Assembly (NCBI RefSeq): GCF_913778665.1
Contig: NZ_CAJYVQ010000008.1
Coordinates: 186,001-250,000 of the forward strand
Reading direction: 5' to 3'
DNA length: 64,000 nt
Source of the DNA: an uncultured Stenotrophomonas sp.
GTDB taxonomy: Bacteria > Pseudomonadota > Gammaproteobacteria > Xanthomonadales > Xanthomonadaceae
The stretch's first letter is position 1; every line of letters starts with the position of its first letter. Of the stretch, positions 1 to 10,300 are shown one piece after another. A program made the position numbers and the translations under genes. The notes beneath the pieces were generated by a model, which saw nothing but the letters and a program-made list of their open reading frames with translations, made no database searches and was not told the DNA's origin.

Positions 1-336
1 TTCGATCTGCACCTGCGGGCGGATGCGGTCGATGCTGCCCCACCATGCGCGGATGCACTCGAACACGCCCACCCCCAGGGCATCGAAACTGTCGCGCACC
101 AGGCGCTGGCGCCAGGCCTCGTCCTTCTCGGGGAAGCACAGCTGCAGGTTGACCTCGGCAGCGCGGCGGCGGCTGCCCAGCAGGCGCCAACTGATCCAGC
201 CTACGCCCCGGCCCAGCGCGCGCTGCAGCATCCACGGCAGGCGGGCGATGGCGAAGGCGCCCAGCATGGCGGTGAACATCGGCCAGTGGCGGGGGTCGCG
301 CAGCGAAGGGCGGACGGCGGTGGTGGCATCGGACAT
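1..336 (-). CDS. lpxL: Lipid A lauroyl/acyl acyltransferase LpxL (HtrB) family, N-terminal part
   Basis: The minus strand reads an open frame from ATG at 336 to the window edge, 112 codons without a stop. The N-terminus begins MSDATTAVRPSLRDPRHWP and contains a membrane-anchor stretch, then RAAEVNLQLCFPEKDEAWRQ and a segment ending in a WWGSIDRI-like run. This matches the start of lysophospholipid acyltransferases of the LpxL/LpxM family, which add secondary acyl chains to Kdo2-lipid A at the inner membrane. The C-terminal two thirds, including the distal part of the catalytic domain, lie outside the window. The gene is divergent from waaA (60 bp apart), whose product makes the Kdo2-lipid A acceptor, so the pairing fits. 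The family is clear; LpxL versus LpxM cannot be decided from this fragment. Confidence 0.85.
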   Translation of the reverse strand, partial: MSDATTAVRPSLRDPRHWPMFTAMLGAFAIARLPWMLQRALGRGVGWISWRLLGSRRRAAEVNLQLCFPEKDEAWRQRLVRDSFDALGVGVFECIRAWWGSIDRIRPQVQIE

Positions 337-396
337 TGGCCCATTCTACCAAGGCGGCCGCGTGTCTTTCCCAAGGGCCTCCCGTATCCTTGCCGC

Positions 397-1695
397 ATGC
401 GCAAAGACCCTGTCGAATGGATCCTGCGCGGCCTGTATTCGGTCGTGCTCTACATCCTGCTGCCGATCACCGTGTACCACCTGGTCTGGCGTGGCTTCCG
501 GGTCCGTGAGTACTTCCGCCGCTGGGACGAGCGCTACGCGTCCTATCCGCAACCGACCGGCCAGCCGCGGGTCTGGCTGCACGCGGTGTCGGTGGGCGAG
601 GTCAATGCTGCCGCACCGCTGGTCAATGCGCTGCGCCAGCAGCGCCCGGACATCCGCTGGGTCATCACCACCATCACCCCGACCGGCTCCGAGCGCGTGC
701 GTGCGCTGTGGGGCGATGCGCTGGACCACGTCTACCTGCCGTATGACGTGCCCGGCAGCGTCAACCGCTTCCTGGGCCATTTCCAGCCCAGCCTGGCCCT
801 GATCCTGGAAACCGAGCTGTGGCCGAACATGCTGTTCGGCTGCCGCGACCGCGGTATTCCGGCGTACATCCTCAACGCGCGCCTGTCGGCCCGTTCGCTG
901 CGCGGCTACCGGCTGCTGGCGGCACTGATCCGCCGCGCGCTGCGCACGGTGACCTGCGTGGCTGCACAGTCGCAGGATGATGCCGACCGTTTCGTACAGC
1001 TGGGGGCGGAGCCTGGCCAGGTGCAGGCCCTGGGCAACCTGAAGTTCGATATCACCACGCCGGACGTGCAGGGCTTCGTCGAACAGTTCCATGCCCGCGT
1101 TCCGGCGGGGCGACCGGTATGGATCGCCGCCAGCACCCACGATGGTGAAGAGCAGGCGGTGATCGATCTGCACCGGCGCCTGCGCCAGCAGCACCCCGGG
1201 CTGCTGCTGTTGTGGGCGCCGCGCCACCCGGAACGCTTCCCGAAGGTGGAGGCGCTGGCGCGTGAGCAGGGGTGGAGCGTCGCGACGCGGCGCGCGCAAC
1301 AGTGGCCACAGGCGGACTCCGACGTGTTCGTCATCGATACGCTGGGCGAGCTGATGCCGTTCTATGCCTGCGCGCAGGTGGCGTTCGTCGGCGGCAGCCT
1401 GCAATCGATCGGCGGCCACAACCTGCTGGAGCCGGCCGCGATGGGGACCGCCGCGGTGACCGGTCCGCACCTGCACAACTTCTCGGAGATTTCGCGGCGC
1501 ATGCGCGAAGCCGGCGCCCTGCTGATCGGCGAGGACGTACAGGCGGTCGGTGAACTACTGCTGCATCTTCTCGACAGCCCGCAAGCGCGCGAGGACATGG
1601 CGCGTGCGGGCTGCACGCTGATCAGCAACGGCCGCGGCGCGCTGCAGCGGACCCTGGCGCTGGTGGCGCCGCATCTGCCGCCACCGCGCAGCTGA
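397..1695 (+). CDS. waaA: 3-deoxy-D-manno-octulosonic acid (Kdo) transferase WaaA
   Basis: The 432-residue protein transfers Kdo from CMP-Kdo to lipid IVA, at the cytoplasmic face of the inner membrane. It has an N-terminal membrane anchor (GLYSVVLYILLPITVYHLVW), then the GT-B Kdo-transferase domain with WLHAVSVGEVNAAAPL, in which the Glu of GE is the family's catalytic base. Further family motifs are ILETELWPNML around residue 135 and GGSLQSIGGHNLLEPAA near residue 330. The length is normal for the family (about 425-435). I chose ATG 397 (MRKDPVEW) because the in-frame extension to 286 runs into the divergent lpxL promoter and has no homology-like sequence. Confidence 0.95.
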   Translation: MRKDPVEWILRGLYSVVLYILLPITVYHLVWRGFRVREYFRRWDERYASYPQPTGQPRVWLHAVSVGEVNAAAPLVNALRQQRPDIRWVITTITPTGSERVRALWGDALDHVYLPYDVPGSVNRFLGHFQPSLALILETELWPNMLFGCRDRGIPAYILNARLSARSLRGYRLLAALIRRALRTVTCVAAQSQDDADRFVQLGAEPGQVQALGNLKFDITTPDVQGFVEQFHARVPAGRPVWIAASTHDGEEQAVIDLHRRLRQQHPGLLLLWAPRHPERFPKVEALAREQGWSVATRRAQQWPQADSDVFVIDTLGELMPFYACAQVAFVGGSLQSIGGHNLLEPAAMGTAAVTGPHLHNFSEISRRMREAGALLIGEDVQAVGELLLHLLDSPQAREDMARAGCTLISNGRGALQRTLALVAPHLPPPRS

Positions 1696-1917
1696 CAACG
1701 CCGTGCGGTCGCGCGGGCACACCGCCGCACTGTCGTGAACGACTGTATCAAGCCTGCTTAGCGACCGGATCGCTGTCGTCGCTGGACCGGAATTGCCTCA
1801 TCGAGCGTGCCGGCGATCACATCCCTGCAGATGTGGCATCAAATCCGGTACCGCCGTGCCGCGTGGACTGCCAGCCTGCTGTCGACCGCGCTTGGGCGGA
1901 TATCAAGGGAACTTGCG

Positions 1918-3147
1918 ATGGACAGCGACAGTGGCAGCCTGGACGACATGGGACATGCCCGGCCCGGGACCGATCATCTTGCGGTGGTGGCGCTGACCCT
2001 GTTGCTGGGCGGCAGCGTGATCGCGCTGGTGGGTCAGCACACGGCGGCACAGGCCGGACCGGCGATCGTGCTGAGCCTGTTGCTGGCCGCCCTGGCGGCC
2101 GGCCTGGTGCTGTGCTGCGTGCGTGGGGTGCACCGGCACCTGCCTGGAACGGCCGGCTTGCACGGGTTGCTGGCGGCAGGTTGGGGCGGCAGGGTGGCGG
2201 GCCTGCTGGGTGCTGCCTTGCTGCTGGAACTGCTGGTGACCCTGGCCGGTGCCGCGCAATCGATGGCCGTTCATCTGCAGGTAGCGCTGGCCAATGCCGG
2301 CTTCGATCCGGGGTACGGCATGCCCGTCCAGGTCATTGCTGCGGCCGGCCTGGGGCTGTGGGGCCTGTGTGCGCTGATGCCGCCGCGGCGGGCAGTGCTG
2401 GCGGCGTGTGCCCTGGTGACGGTGAAGGTCGGCGTCGGCGCGTTGCTGTTGGTGCTGGCGGCCCGCCATGTGCACTACGCGCACTGGATACCCTGGCTGC
2501 CCGAAGCGATCGCGCCCTATCGGTTCGGGGTCGGCGGCGTACTTGCCGCAACCTTGCCGCTGCTCGGGGTCTTCGCCAGCGCCGGATTGGCGCTGGGACT
2601 GCCCGGCCTGCGCCGCAAGACCTCCGGCCGCCATGTGAACGCGTTGCTGGCGATGGTGCTGGTGGCAACACTGCTGTTGATCGCGCTGGCCGCGCTGCAA
2701 GCGGGGCTGGTCGAGTTCCCGGCGCTGGCCAGCTCGCGGCCGTTGTCGGTAGCGTTGCACGGCCACCCGTCCCTGCAGTGGCTGCTGCCGCTGCTGCCGC
2801 TGGCCGGGGTGGCCGGCCTGGCGGCGCTGCAGGTGGTGCTGTTGCTGCTGGCCGCGCCACTGGCAACGGCGATCTGGCCAGCAGATGGTACAGGGCCACG
2901 CTGCGAACGGCATCGCCGCGCCACCGTGTTCCTGGTTCTGGGCGCGATGCTGCTGGCATTGTGGGTGCCGATGGGCATGCTGCCCGCGCTGCCGGGCGCC
3001 GTGACCCTGCTGGTGATGGCTGCGCTGTGCCTGGCCGCGTTGCGCGTGGAGGCGGTGATGCCGCGCGTGATGCCGCTGCTGGCGCCATCGGCGGCGGCGC
3101 TGTGCCTGCTGGCGGCCGTCGACCGGATACGCTCCTGGCCGGTGTGA
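1918..3147 (+). CDS. Divergent APC-superfamily-like amino acid permease
   Basis: The 409-residue protein is very hydrophobic, with about ten to twelve predicted membrane segments rich in Leu, Ala, Val and Gly. The order of segments resembles amino acid-polyamine-organocation permeases: an ALVTVKVGVGALLLVLAARH segment, then a WIPWLPE loop, then FGVGGVLAATLPLLGVFASAG, which parallels the APC motif around TM5-TM6. The usual N-terminal G-x-G substrate motif and the FAYIGFD motif are not conserved, so the substrate is unknown and transport activity is inferred only. ATG 1918 is used because the preceding AAGGGAAC can act as a ribosome-binding site; an in-frame extension reaches 1807. It converges on tolC and shares a bidirectional terminator with it. 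Confidence 0.6.
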   Translation: MDSDSGSLDDMGHARPGTDHLAVVALTLLLGGSVIALVGQHTAAQAGPAIVLSLLLAALAAGLVLCCVRGVHRHLPGTAGLHGLLAAGWGGRVAGLLGAALLLELLVTLAGAAQSMAVHLQVALANAGFDPGYGMPVQVIAAAGLGLWGLCALMPPRRAVLAACALVTVKVGVGALLLVLAARHVHYAHWIPWLPEAIAPYRFGVGGVLAATLPLLGVFASAGLALGLPGLRRKTSGRHVNALLAMVLVATLLLIALAALQAGLVEFPALASSRPLSVALHGHPSLQWLLPLLPLAGVAGLAALQVVLLLLAAPLATAIWPADGTGPRCERHRRATVFLVLGAMLLALWVPMGMLPALPGAVTLLVMAALCLAALRVEAVMPRVMPLLAPSAAALCLLAAVDRIRSWPV

Positions 3148-3185
3148 TGCCCCGTGGATGCCAAGCTGCACGGAGGCTTCGCCCA

Positions 3186-3214
3186 CAAAAAAGCCACCCT
3201 TGCGGGTGGCTTTT
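3186..3214. terminator. Bidirectional rho-independent terminator between permease and tolC
   Basis: A perfect 7-bp stem, GCCACCC (3193-3199) and GGGTGGC (3204-3210), encloses a TTGC loop. An A-tract precedes it on the plus strand and TTTT follows, so it can terminate both the permease (+) and tolC (-). Confidence 0.85.
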
Positions 3215-3236
3215 CCGTCGCAGGCAGAGCGACGAC

Positions 3237-4595
3237 TCAGCGCGTGGTCGTTGCCGGGTTGCCCGCGTCCTGGGTCAGCAGGCGGTTGACGTCCTGCAGT
3301 TCGGCCACGTCCAGCGCACCCAGCGACTGGCTCAGCAACAGGCGGTTCTGCAGGAAAGTGTAGCGGGCCTGGGCATAGTCCAGCTGCGCCGAGAACAGGA
3401 TGCGCTGGTTCTGGATCACGTCCAGCACCGTGCGGGTACCGACTTCCAGGCCGACCTGCGACGCGTCGTAGGCGCTCTGTGCCGAGACCACCGCCAGGCG
3501 GCGGGCTTCCACTTCGCTGATGCCCTGCACCAGGGTCTGGTAGGCATTGCGGGTGTTGCGGTCCAGGGCGCGCTTCTGCTGCTCGTAACCGTCCTGGGCG
3601 ATGTCACGCTGGGCCAGTGCCTGGCGCACGCCGGACTGGGTGGCGCCGCCGGAGAAGATCGGTACGCTCAGGGTCAGGCCGATGCTGTTGGTGCGGGCAT
3701 CGGGGGACAGCGAGCCGGAGCCGGTGCTGTCGCCCCAGGTCGCGGTCTTGCCCCAGCTGCCGCCCAGCGACAGGGTCGGGTAGTGGCCACCACGCGCGGC
3801 CTGCACGCCGGCTTCCGCGGCGCTGACCTTCAGTTCCTGCGCCTTCAGCGCCGGATTCTGGGTGGTGGCCTGGTGCACCAGTTCGTCGATGTTGCCGCGG
3901 TTGGCCGGCACTTCCGGGCGGAAGTCGGCCGGCAGGCCACGCAGGTTGACCACCGGCTGGCCGGTCAGTTCGGTCAGGGCCTGGTAGTTATCGGCCAGCG
4001 TGTTCTGCGCAACGATGGTGTTGGCGCGCGCCTGGTCGTACTGGGCGCGGGCTTCGTGCACGTCGGTGATCGGCGCCAGGCCCACTTCCAGGCGCTTGTC
4101 GGCGAAGTCGAACTGCTTCTTCGCGGCCGCTTCATTGGTCTGTGCGGCGTTCAGCGATTCGATCGCCACCAGCACGTTGAAGTAGGCCGCCGAGGTGCGC
4201 ACGATCAGGCTGTCGTTGGCCGAATCGAGGGTGAAGTCTGCGGCCTTGCTCAGCTCGCGCTGCGAACGCAGGTTGTTGATCTGGGTCCAGTTGAACAGCG
4301 TCTGGCTGCCGTCGATCGTGTAATTGCGGCGCTTGTTGGTGAATGAGCCGGAGTTGATGTCGGCGTTCGGCTCGCTGCGCGTGCGGTTCAGCGTGGCCTG
4401 GCCATTGATCTGCGGCAGCAGGGCGGCGCGTGCCTGCACGGCGCCTTCCTTGTCGACCAGCCGGGTCGATTCGGCGGCGGACAGCTGCGGATCGCCGTTG
4501 CGCGCCATTTCGTAGACCTGCAGCAGGTCGGCGGCATGGGCGGACAACGGCAGCAGGGCAGTGGCCAGCGCAACAGCGAGGGATCGGCGGATCAT
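3237..4595 (-). CDS. tolCsm: TolC-family outer membrane efflux protein TolCSm
   Basis: The 452-residue outer membrane channel completes tripartite efflux pumps. It has a signal peptide (MIRRSLAVALATALLPLSAHA, cleaved before ADLLQVYE) and two OEP repeats with long coiled-coil helices. The first repeat includes DLLQVYEMARNGDPQL; the second includes SVPIFSGGATQSGVRQA. I chose ATG 4595 because AAGGAA lies just upstream and the signal peptide starts there. pcm lies 16 bp upstream on the same strand, and smeRo-smeO-smeP lies beyond it. In S. maltophilia this order is the described SmeOP-TolCSm locus, in which TolCSm serves SmeOP and other pumps; the gene identity rests on that synteny. Confidence 0.93.
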   Translation of the reverse strand: MIRRSLAVALATALLPLSAHAADLLQVYEMARNGDPQLSAAESTRLVDKEGAVQARAALLPQINGQATLNRTRSEPNADINSGSFTNKRRNYTIDGSQTLFNWTQINNLRSQRELSKAADFTLDSANDSLIVRTSAAYFNVLVAIESLNAAQTNEAAAKKQFDFADKRLEVGLAPITDVHEARAQYDQARANTIVAQNTLADNYQALTELTGQPVVNLRGLPADFRPEVPANRGNIDELVHQATTQNPALKAQELKVSAAEAGVQAARGGHYPTLSLGGSWGKTATWGDSTGSGSLSPDARTNSIGLTLSVPIFSGGATQSGVRQALAQRDIAQDGYEQQKRALDRNTRNAYQTLVQGISEVEARRLAVVSAQSAYDASQVGLEVGTRTVLDVIQNQRILFSAQLDYAQARYTFLQNRLLLSQSLGALDVAELQDVNRLLTQDAGNPATTTR

Positions 4596-4611
4596 TGCGG
4601 CTTCCTTGGAC

Positions 4612-5259
4612 TCAGAGGTGGAACTGGGGGGCCGGGGCGGCACCACGCAGGTAATCGATATCGGTCTCGAACAGGGACTCGGTGCTGCCGTCGGCCTTGA
4701 CCAGCAGGGCCTCCATTGCCGGCGAGCGACCGTGGATCACGAACAGGCGGCCACCGGGACGCAGCCACGAGGCGAACTGTGACGGCACCACGTCGACGGC
4801 ACCAGTGACACAGATCACGTCAAAGCGGCGCTCGGTCTGCCAGGCCAGGGCATCGGCCACTTCGACGCGGATATTGCTGCCCAGGCCGGAAGCGTCCAGG
4901 CGGGCGCGCGCGGCGGCAGCCAGTTCCGGGTCGATCTCCAGGCTCAGTACGTCGCGCGCCAGCGCGCCGATGCAGGCGGCCAGGAAACCGCTGCCAGTGC
5001 CGATTTCCAGCACTTCGTCACCCGGCTGCAGGTCCAGCGCCTGCAGGGTACGGCCCTCGATGACCGGCTTCATCATCTTCTGGCCGTTGCCGATCGGCAG
5101 TTCGACGTCGGCGTAGGCCAGCGCCCGATGCGCGTCGGCGACAAAGGCCTCGCGCGGCAGGCGGGCCAGTACGTCGAGCACCTTGATGTCCAGCACGTCC
5201 CAGGGACGGATCTGCTGTTCCACCATCAGTTCGCGGGCGTGGGCGTAATCAATCGTCAT
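4612..5259 (-). CDS. pcm: Protein-L-isoaspartate O-methyltransferase-like protein (Pcm)
   Basis: The 215-residue protein is a class I SAM-dependent methyltransferase with motif I VLEIGTGSGF at residues 83-92 and the PCMT-type segment MVEQQIRPWDV at the N-terminus. Related enzymes methylate L-isoaspartyl residues of damaged proteins. The residues before motif I (IGNGQKMMKPVIEGR) differ from the canonical TISAPHMVA of E. coli Pcm, so this is a divergent subfamily and isoaspartyl repair is inferred, not shown. ATG 5259 is preferred over a TTG three codons upstream. It lies 16 bp upstream of tolC, consistent with a pcm-tolC operon. Confidence 0.85.
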   Translation of the reverse strand: MTIDYAHARELMVEQQIRPWDVLDIKVLDVLARLPREAFVADAHRALAYADVELPIGNGQKMMKPVIEGRTLQALDLQPGDEVLEIGTGSGFLAACIGALARDVLSLEIDPELAAAARARLDASGLGSNIRVEVADALAWQTERRFDVICVTGAVDVVPSQFASWLRPGGRLFVIHGRSPAMEALLVKADGSTESLFETDIDYLRGAAPAPQFHL

Positions 5260-5399
5260 GAGGTTCAAATCCAGCGCAGTGGGCCGGCCATTTTACCGGT
5301 GCCGGAGGCCGGCGGCGCGCCCAGAGCATCAGCTGCCGGGGGGCCGGGGTCGCAGTGCCGGAAGTCATCGCGACCTCCGGTTCATTCAGGTTTGCCGTT

Positions 5400-6077
5400 T
5401 CAGCCGGTTGCGGCCCCTCGCGGCGCGTAGGCGCGCAGGAAGAAGTCGATGCTGGCGGTCACGTGGGTGAGAGGGTCGCACTCCACCGGTGACAGTGGCA
5501 TGCCGCACATCATATGCATGTGCACTTCGCCCTTCACCAGGGTCAGGAACTGCTGGCCGGCAAGGTAATAGTCGGGAATGTCCAGTTCGCCGCGCTCGCC
5601 GCGGGCGCGCAGGAAGTCGGCCAGGGCCTCGCAGGTGCGCTCCGGGCCGGCCTGCCAGAACAGCTCGCGCAAGCGCTCGTCGGTCTCCGGCGCCATCATC
5701 ATGCGCTGGATCGAGATTGCCGCATCGGAGGTGATCAGCTTGAAGAAGGCCAGGCCGATGCCGATCAGCTGGTCGCGCAGCGGGCCATCGGCGTCGGCCA
5801 CGAACAGCGCGTCGGGCAGCATTTCAATGCATTTGGACTGCACGGCCTCGGAGAACAGGGTCTCCTTGTCGCCGAAGTGGCTGTACACGGTCAGCTTCGA
5901 GACGCCGGCCTGGCTGGCGATGCTGTCCATGCTCACGCCGGTATAGCCCTGTTCGATGAACAGGGCCTTGGCTGCTTCAAGGATCGCCGCGCGCTTGCCG
6001 AGGTCCTTGGGGCGCCCGGGGCCGGCGGCCTTGGCAGCGGGCTTGGCCGACGGCTTGCGGGAAGTGGAAGAACTCAT
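5400..6077 (-). CDS. smeRo: TetR-family repressor SmeRo
   Basis: The 225-residue regulator has a basic, Ala/Lys-rich N-terminal tail followed by a TetR helix-turn-helix at about residues 28-75 (ILEAAKALFIEQGY, then SKLTVYSHFGDKETLF). The ligand-binding domain follows. It is divergent from smeO with 115 bp between start codons, the usual arrangement for a TetR repressor of an RND operon. From memory of the described S. maltophilia locus, SmeRo represses both smeOP and the pcm-tolC unit. A palindrome at 6115-6130 in the shared promoter is a candidate operator. Confidence 0.88.
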   Translation of the reverse strand: MSSSTSRKPSAKPAAKAAGPGRPKDLGKRAAILEAAKALFIEQGYTGVSMDSIASQAGVSKLTVYSHFGDKETLFSEAVQSKCIEMLPDALFVADADGPLRDQLIGIGLAFFKLITSDAAISIQRMMMAPETDERLRELFWQAGPERTCEALADFLRARGERGELDIPDYYLAGQQFLTLVKGEVHMHMMCGMPLSPVECDPLTHVTASIDFFLRAYAPRGAATG

Positions 6078-6114
6078 CGCATCAATACTAGACCAAGCGG
6101 TTCGATATTTATAC

Positions 6115-6130
6115 TATACCGGCCGGTTTA
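6115..6130. promoter_or_regulatory. Candidate SmeRo operator in the smeRo-smeO promoter region
   Basis: TATACCGGCCGGTTTA is palindromic except for one pair, with a perfect 10-bp core ACCGGCCGGT. It overlaps an AT-rich stretch (ATATTTATACTATAC) that could hold -10 elements. Position and symmetry suit a TetR dimer, but the assignment is inferred. Confidence 0.45.
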
Positions 6131-6192
6131 CTAAATTGGGCCGGTTGTCGCGGCTCCCCCTTGTTGGACCCTGCGTTTCAGGATGTTGACCG

Positions 6193-7323
6193 ATGAAGAT
6201 CGTGCGCTGGATGGGCGGTATGGTGTGGGTGGCTGCGCTGGCAGCCTGCTCGGGACAGGAACAGACGCCGCAGGCGGCCGTGCCGGTGCTGGTGGTACAT
6301 CCGGGCGAGCAGGCCGGTCAGGCGCCGGCGGCGTTCCCGGGCACGGTCCGCGCCCGCCAGGAAAGCCCGCTGTCGTTCCGCGTCGGCGGCAACCTGGTCA
6401 AGCGCTACGTCGATGCCGGCCAGCGGGTGAAGAAGGGCGAGGTGCTGGCCGAGCTGGACGTGGCGGACTTCGCGCTTCAGGCCCGTGCCTCGCAGGCCCA
6501 GCTGGCTGCGGCCGAAGCTGACCTGGCGCGCGCCCGTGACGACCTCAAGCGCTACCAGGTGCTGGCCGACCAGCAGCTGGTCAGCCGCTCGCAGCTGGAC
6601 CAGCAGTCTGCTGCGTTCAAGGCCGCACAGGGCCAGGCCAATGCCGCTCGCGCCAACCTCGATGTGCTGCGCAACCAGGCCGGCTACGCGCAGCTGCGCG
6701 CACCGGCCGACGGCGTGATCGCGAGCCGCGAGGCCGAAGCCGGGCAAGTGGTGCCGGCGGGCCAGACCATCTTCAATCTGGCCGCCGACGGGGGCCGCGA
6801 AGTGCTGATCGATCTGCCCGAAGCCACCATCCGCGACTACGCGGTGGGCCAGCCGGTCGCGGTGGAACTGTGGAACCGCCCGGGCCAGCGCCTGCCGGGC
6901 ACGATCCGCGAGATTGCCGCCGCCGCCGATCCGCAGGCGCGGACCTATGCCACCCGCGTCAGCCTGGCCGCCGAAGCGCTGGCCGATGTCGAACTGGGCC
7001 AGAGCGCACGCGTCTACAGCAGCGCCGGCCGCCTCGGCACCCTGCAGTTGCCGCTGGGCGCACTGCAGCGCGGTGCCGACGGTGCCGCCAGCGTGTGGGT
7101 GGTCGATCCGGCCAACAGCACGCTGAAGGCTGCAGTGGTCACCACCGGTGCCTATGGCAGCGAGACGGTGCCGGTGCTGTCCGGTGTCGGTGCGGGTGAC
7201 TGGGTGGTCGCCGCCGGCGGCCATCTGCTGCGTGCCGGCCAGCCGGTGATCGCGGTGGACCGGCAGAACCGCCCGGTACTGAAGCCGGCCGCCTCGCCCG
7301 CCGCTGCCAAGGCCAAGGAGTAA
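6193..7323 (+). CDS. smeO: RND efflux membrane-fusion (periplasmic adaptor) lipoprotein SmeO
   Basis: The 376-residue adaptor starts with a lipoprotein signal peptide ending in the lipobox LAAC (Cys near residue 19). It then shows the HlyD/AcrA layout: a beta-barrel and lipoyl half with VRARQESPLSFRVGGNL, a coiled-coil hairpin rich in Ala/Gln (RASQAQLAAAEADLARARDD), then the second lipoyl half (YAQLRAPADGVI) and a C-terminal membrane-proximal domain. It links the inner-membrane pump SmeP to an outer-membrane channel. The stop is 4 bp before the smeP start, so the two are translationally close. The SmeO name rests on locus synteny. Confidence 0.92.
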   Translation: MKIVRWMGGMVWVAALAACSGQEQTPQAAVPVLVVHPGEQAGQAPAAFPGTVRARQESPLSFRVGGNLVKRYVDAGQRVKKGEVLAELDVADFALQARASQAQLAAAEADLARARDDLKRYQVLADQQLVSRSQLDQQSAAFKAAQGQANAARANLDVLRNQAGYAQLRAPADGVIASREAEAGQVVPAGQTIFNLAADGGREVLIDLPEATIRDYAVGQPVAVELWNRPGQRLPGTIREIAAAADPQARTYATRVSLAAEALADVELGQSARVYSSAGRLGTLQLPLGALQRGADGAASVWVVDPANSTLKAAVVTTGAYGSETVPVLSGVGAGDWVVAAGGHLLRAGQPVIAVDRQNRPVLKPAASPAAAKAKE

Positions 7324-7327
7324 GCCG

Positions 7328-10300
7328 GTGCGCCGCTTCAATCTTTCCGAGTGGGCGCTGGCCAACCGCCCGCTGGTGCTGTTTGCGATGCTCGCCTTCG
7401 CGCTGATCGGCGCGTGGTCGTACAAGCACCTGGGCCAGTCCGAAGATCCACCGTTCACCTTCAAGGCGATGGTGGTGCGCACGTTGTGGCCGGGCGCCAC
7501 TGCCGAGCAGGTTTCGCGGCAGGTGACCGAGCCGATCGAGAAGGCGCTGATGAACACCGGCGAGTACGAGTTCATCCGCTCTTACTCGCGCCCGGGCGAA
7601 TCGCAGGTGATCTTCATGGCCCGCGACAGCCTGCGTTCCAAGCAGATTCCGGACCTGTGGTACCAGGTGCGCAAGCGCGTGGGCGACATCCGTGCGACGC
7701 TGCCGCGCGAGATCGTCGGTCCGTTCTTCAATGACGAGTTCGGTGATACCTACGGCAACATCTATGCGTTGACCGGCAAAGGCTTCGACTACGCCGTGAT
7801 GCGTGATTATGCCGACCGCATCCAGCTGGAGCTGCAGCGCGTGCCCGACGTCGGCAAGATCGACCTGGTCGGCCTGCAGGACGAGAAGGTGTGGATCGAG
7901 TTGTCCAACACCCGCCTGGCCACGCTGGGCGTGTCGATGCAGCAGGTACAGCAGGCACTGGCCGACCAGAACGCGGTGACCGGCACCAGCTTTTTCGAGA
8001 CCGCCACCGATCGCGTGCAGCTGCGCGTGACCGGCCAGTTCAATGACATCGAAGCGATCCGCCAGTTCCCGATCCGCGCCGGTGAGCGCACCGTGCACCT
8101 GGGCGACATCGCCGAGGTCAAGCGCGGCTTTGCCGATCCGGCGTCGCCGAAGATGCGCTTCATGGGTGAAGAGGCGATCGGCCTGGCGGTGGCGATGAAG
8201 GATGGCGGCGACATCCTCAAGCTCGGTGCCAACCTCGATGCCGAGTTCGAACGCCTGCAGAAGACCCTTCCAGCCGGCATGCAGCTGCGCAAGGTGTCCG
8301 ACCAGCCGCAGTCGGTGGAGGAGTCGGTCGGCGAGTTCGTGCAGGTACTGACTGAGGCGGTGGTGATCGTGCTGCTGGTCAGCTTCTTCTCGCTGGGCCT
8401 GCGTACCGGCCTGGTGGTGGGCGTGACCATTCCGCTGGTGCTGGCGATGACCTTCTTCGTCATGCACTACTTCGACATCGGCCTGCACAAGATTTCGCTG
8501 GGCGCGCTGGTGCTGGCGCTGGGCCTGCTGGTGGACGATGCGATCATCGCGGTGGAAATGATGGCCACCAAGATGGAGCAGGGCTTCGATCGCCTGCGCG
8601 CGGCCAGTTTCGCCTGGGAATCGACCGCCTTCCCGATGCTGACCGGTACCTTGATTACCGCAGCCGGCTTCCTGCCGATCGCCACTGCGGCCTCGAGCAC
8701 CGGCGAATACACCCGCTCGCTGTTCCAGGTAGTGACCATCGCGCTGGTGGTTTCATGGATCGCAGCGGTGCTGTTCATCCCGTATCTGGGCGACAAGATG
8801 CTGCCGGACCTGTTCAATCCGCAGCCGCCGAAGCCGGGCAGCCTGTCCGCGCGCTGGCATGCCAAGCGCCAGCAGTGGGCCGACCGCTACCCGTCGCTGG
8901 CCAACCTGATCGCGCCGCCGCAACACGGGCATGACCATGATCCGTACCAGCGTCCGTTCTATCGCAGCTTCCGCCGCTTCCTCGATACCTGCCTGCGCCA
9001 CCGTTGGTGGGTGATCGCCGCGACCGTCGCCCTGTTCGTGTTCTCGCTGATGATGTTCCGCTTCGTGCCGCAGCAGTTCTTCCCGGATTCGACCCGGCCG
9101 GAGCTGATGGTGGACATCGAGCTGGCTGAGGGCGCGTCACTGCGCTCGACCCAGGCCCAGGCCGAGAAGCTGGAGAAGCTGCTGTCCAGCCGCGAGGGCA
9201 TCGCCAACTACGTGTCCTACGTGGGCACCGGTTCGCCGCGCTTCTACCTGCCGCTGGACCAGCAGCTGCCGGCGACCAACTTCGCCCAGTTCGTGGTGCT
9301 GGCCAAGGACATCAAGTCGCGCGAGAGCACCCGCGACTGGCTGCTGCACGAGGTGATCCCGAAGTTCCCGGACGTGCAGATGCGCGTGACCCGCCTGGAG
9401 AACGGCCCGCCGGTCGGCTATCCGGTGCAGATGCGCATTTCCGGTGAGCACATCGAGAAGGTGCAGGCGATCGCGCGCCAGGTCGAGGCCAAGGTTCGCG
9501 AGAACCCGCACGTGATGAACGTCAACCTGGACTGGAGCGAGCCGAGCAAGGTGGTGCGGCTGGTGATCGACCAGGAGCGCGCCCGCGCGCTGGGCGTGAG
9601 CAGTGCCCAGGTCAGCCAGTTCCTGTCCAGTTCGCTGGCCGGGCAATCGGTGAGCGTGTACCGCGAAGGCAATCGCCAGATCGAGATGCTGCTGCGCGGC
9701 CCGGCCGATGAGCGCAACCAGCTGGAACTGCTGTCGAGCCTGTCGATGCCCACCGCCAACGGCGGCAGCATCACGCTGTCGCAGGTGGCGACGATGGAAT
9801 ACGGCTTCGAGGACGGCATCATCTGGCACCGCAATCGCCTGCCAACGGTGACCGTGCGCGCCGACATCAGCGATGGGATGCAGCCGCTGGACGTGGTGCA
9901 CCAGATCCTGCCGACGCTGGACGGCATCCGTGCCGAGCTGCCCAGCGGCTACCTGCTGGAAACCGGCGGTACCGTGGAGGATTCGGCACGTGGTCAGAAC
10001 TCGATCAAGGCCGGCATGCCGCTGTTCCTGGTGGTGGTGGCCACGCTGCTGATGCTGCAGCTGCGCAGTTTCTCGCGCGCGGCGATGGTGCTGGTGACCG
10101 CGCCGCTGGGCATCATCGGTGCGACGTTGTTCCTGCTGCTGTTCCGTGCGCCGTTCGGCTTCGTGGCACTGCTGGGCACGATTGCGCTGGCCGGCATGAT
10201 CATGCGCAACTCGGTGATCCTGATCGACCAGATCCAGCAGGACATCGATGCCGGGCATGACCGTTGGCATTCGATCATCGACGCCACGGTGCGCCGCTTC

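Noticed and set aside
1833..4346. An 837-codon plus-strand open frame spanning the permease and antisense tolC
   Set aside because: It crosses a strong bidirectional terminator and two real genes in other frames; the translation has no recognisable domain.
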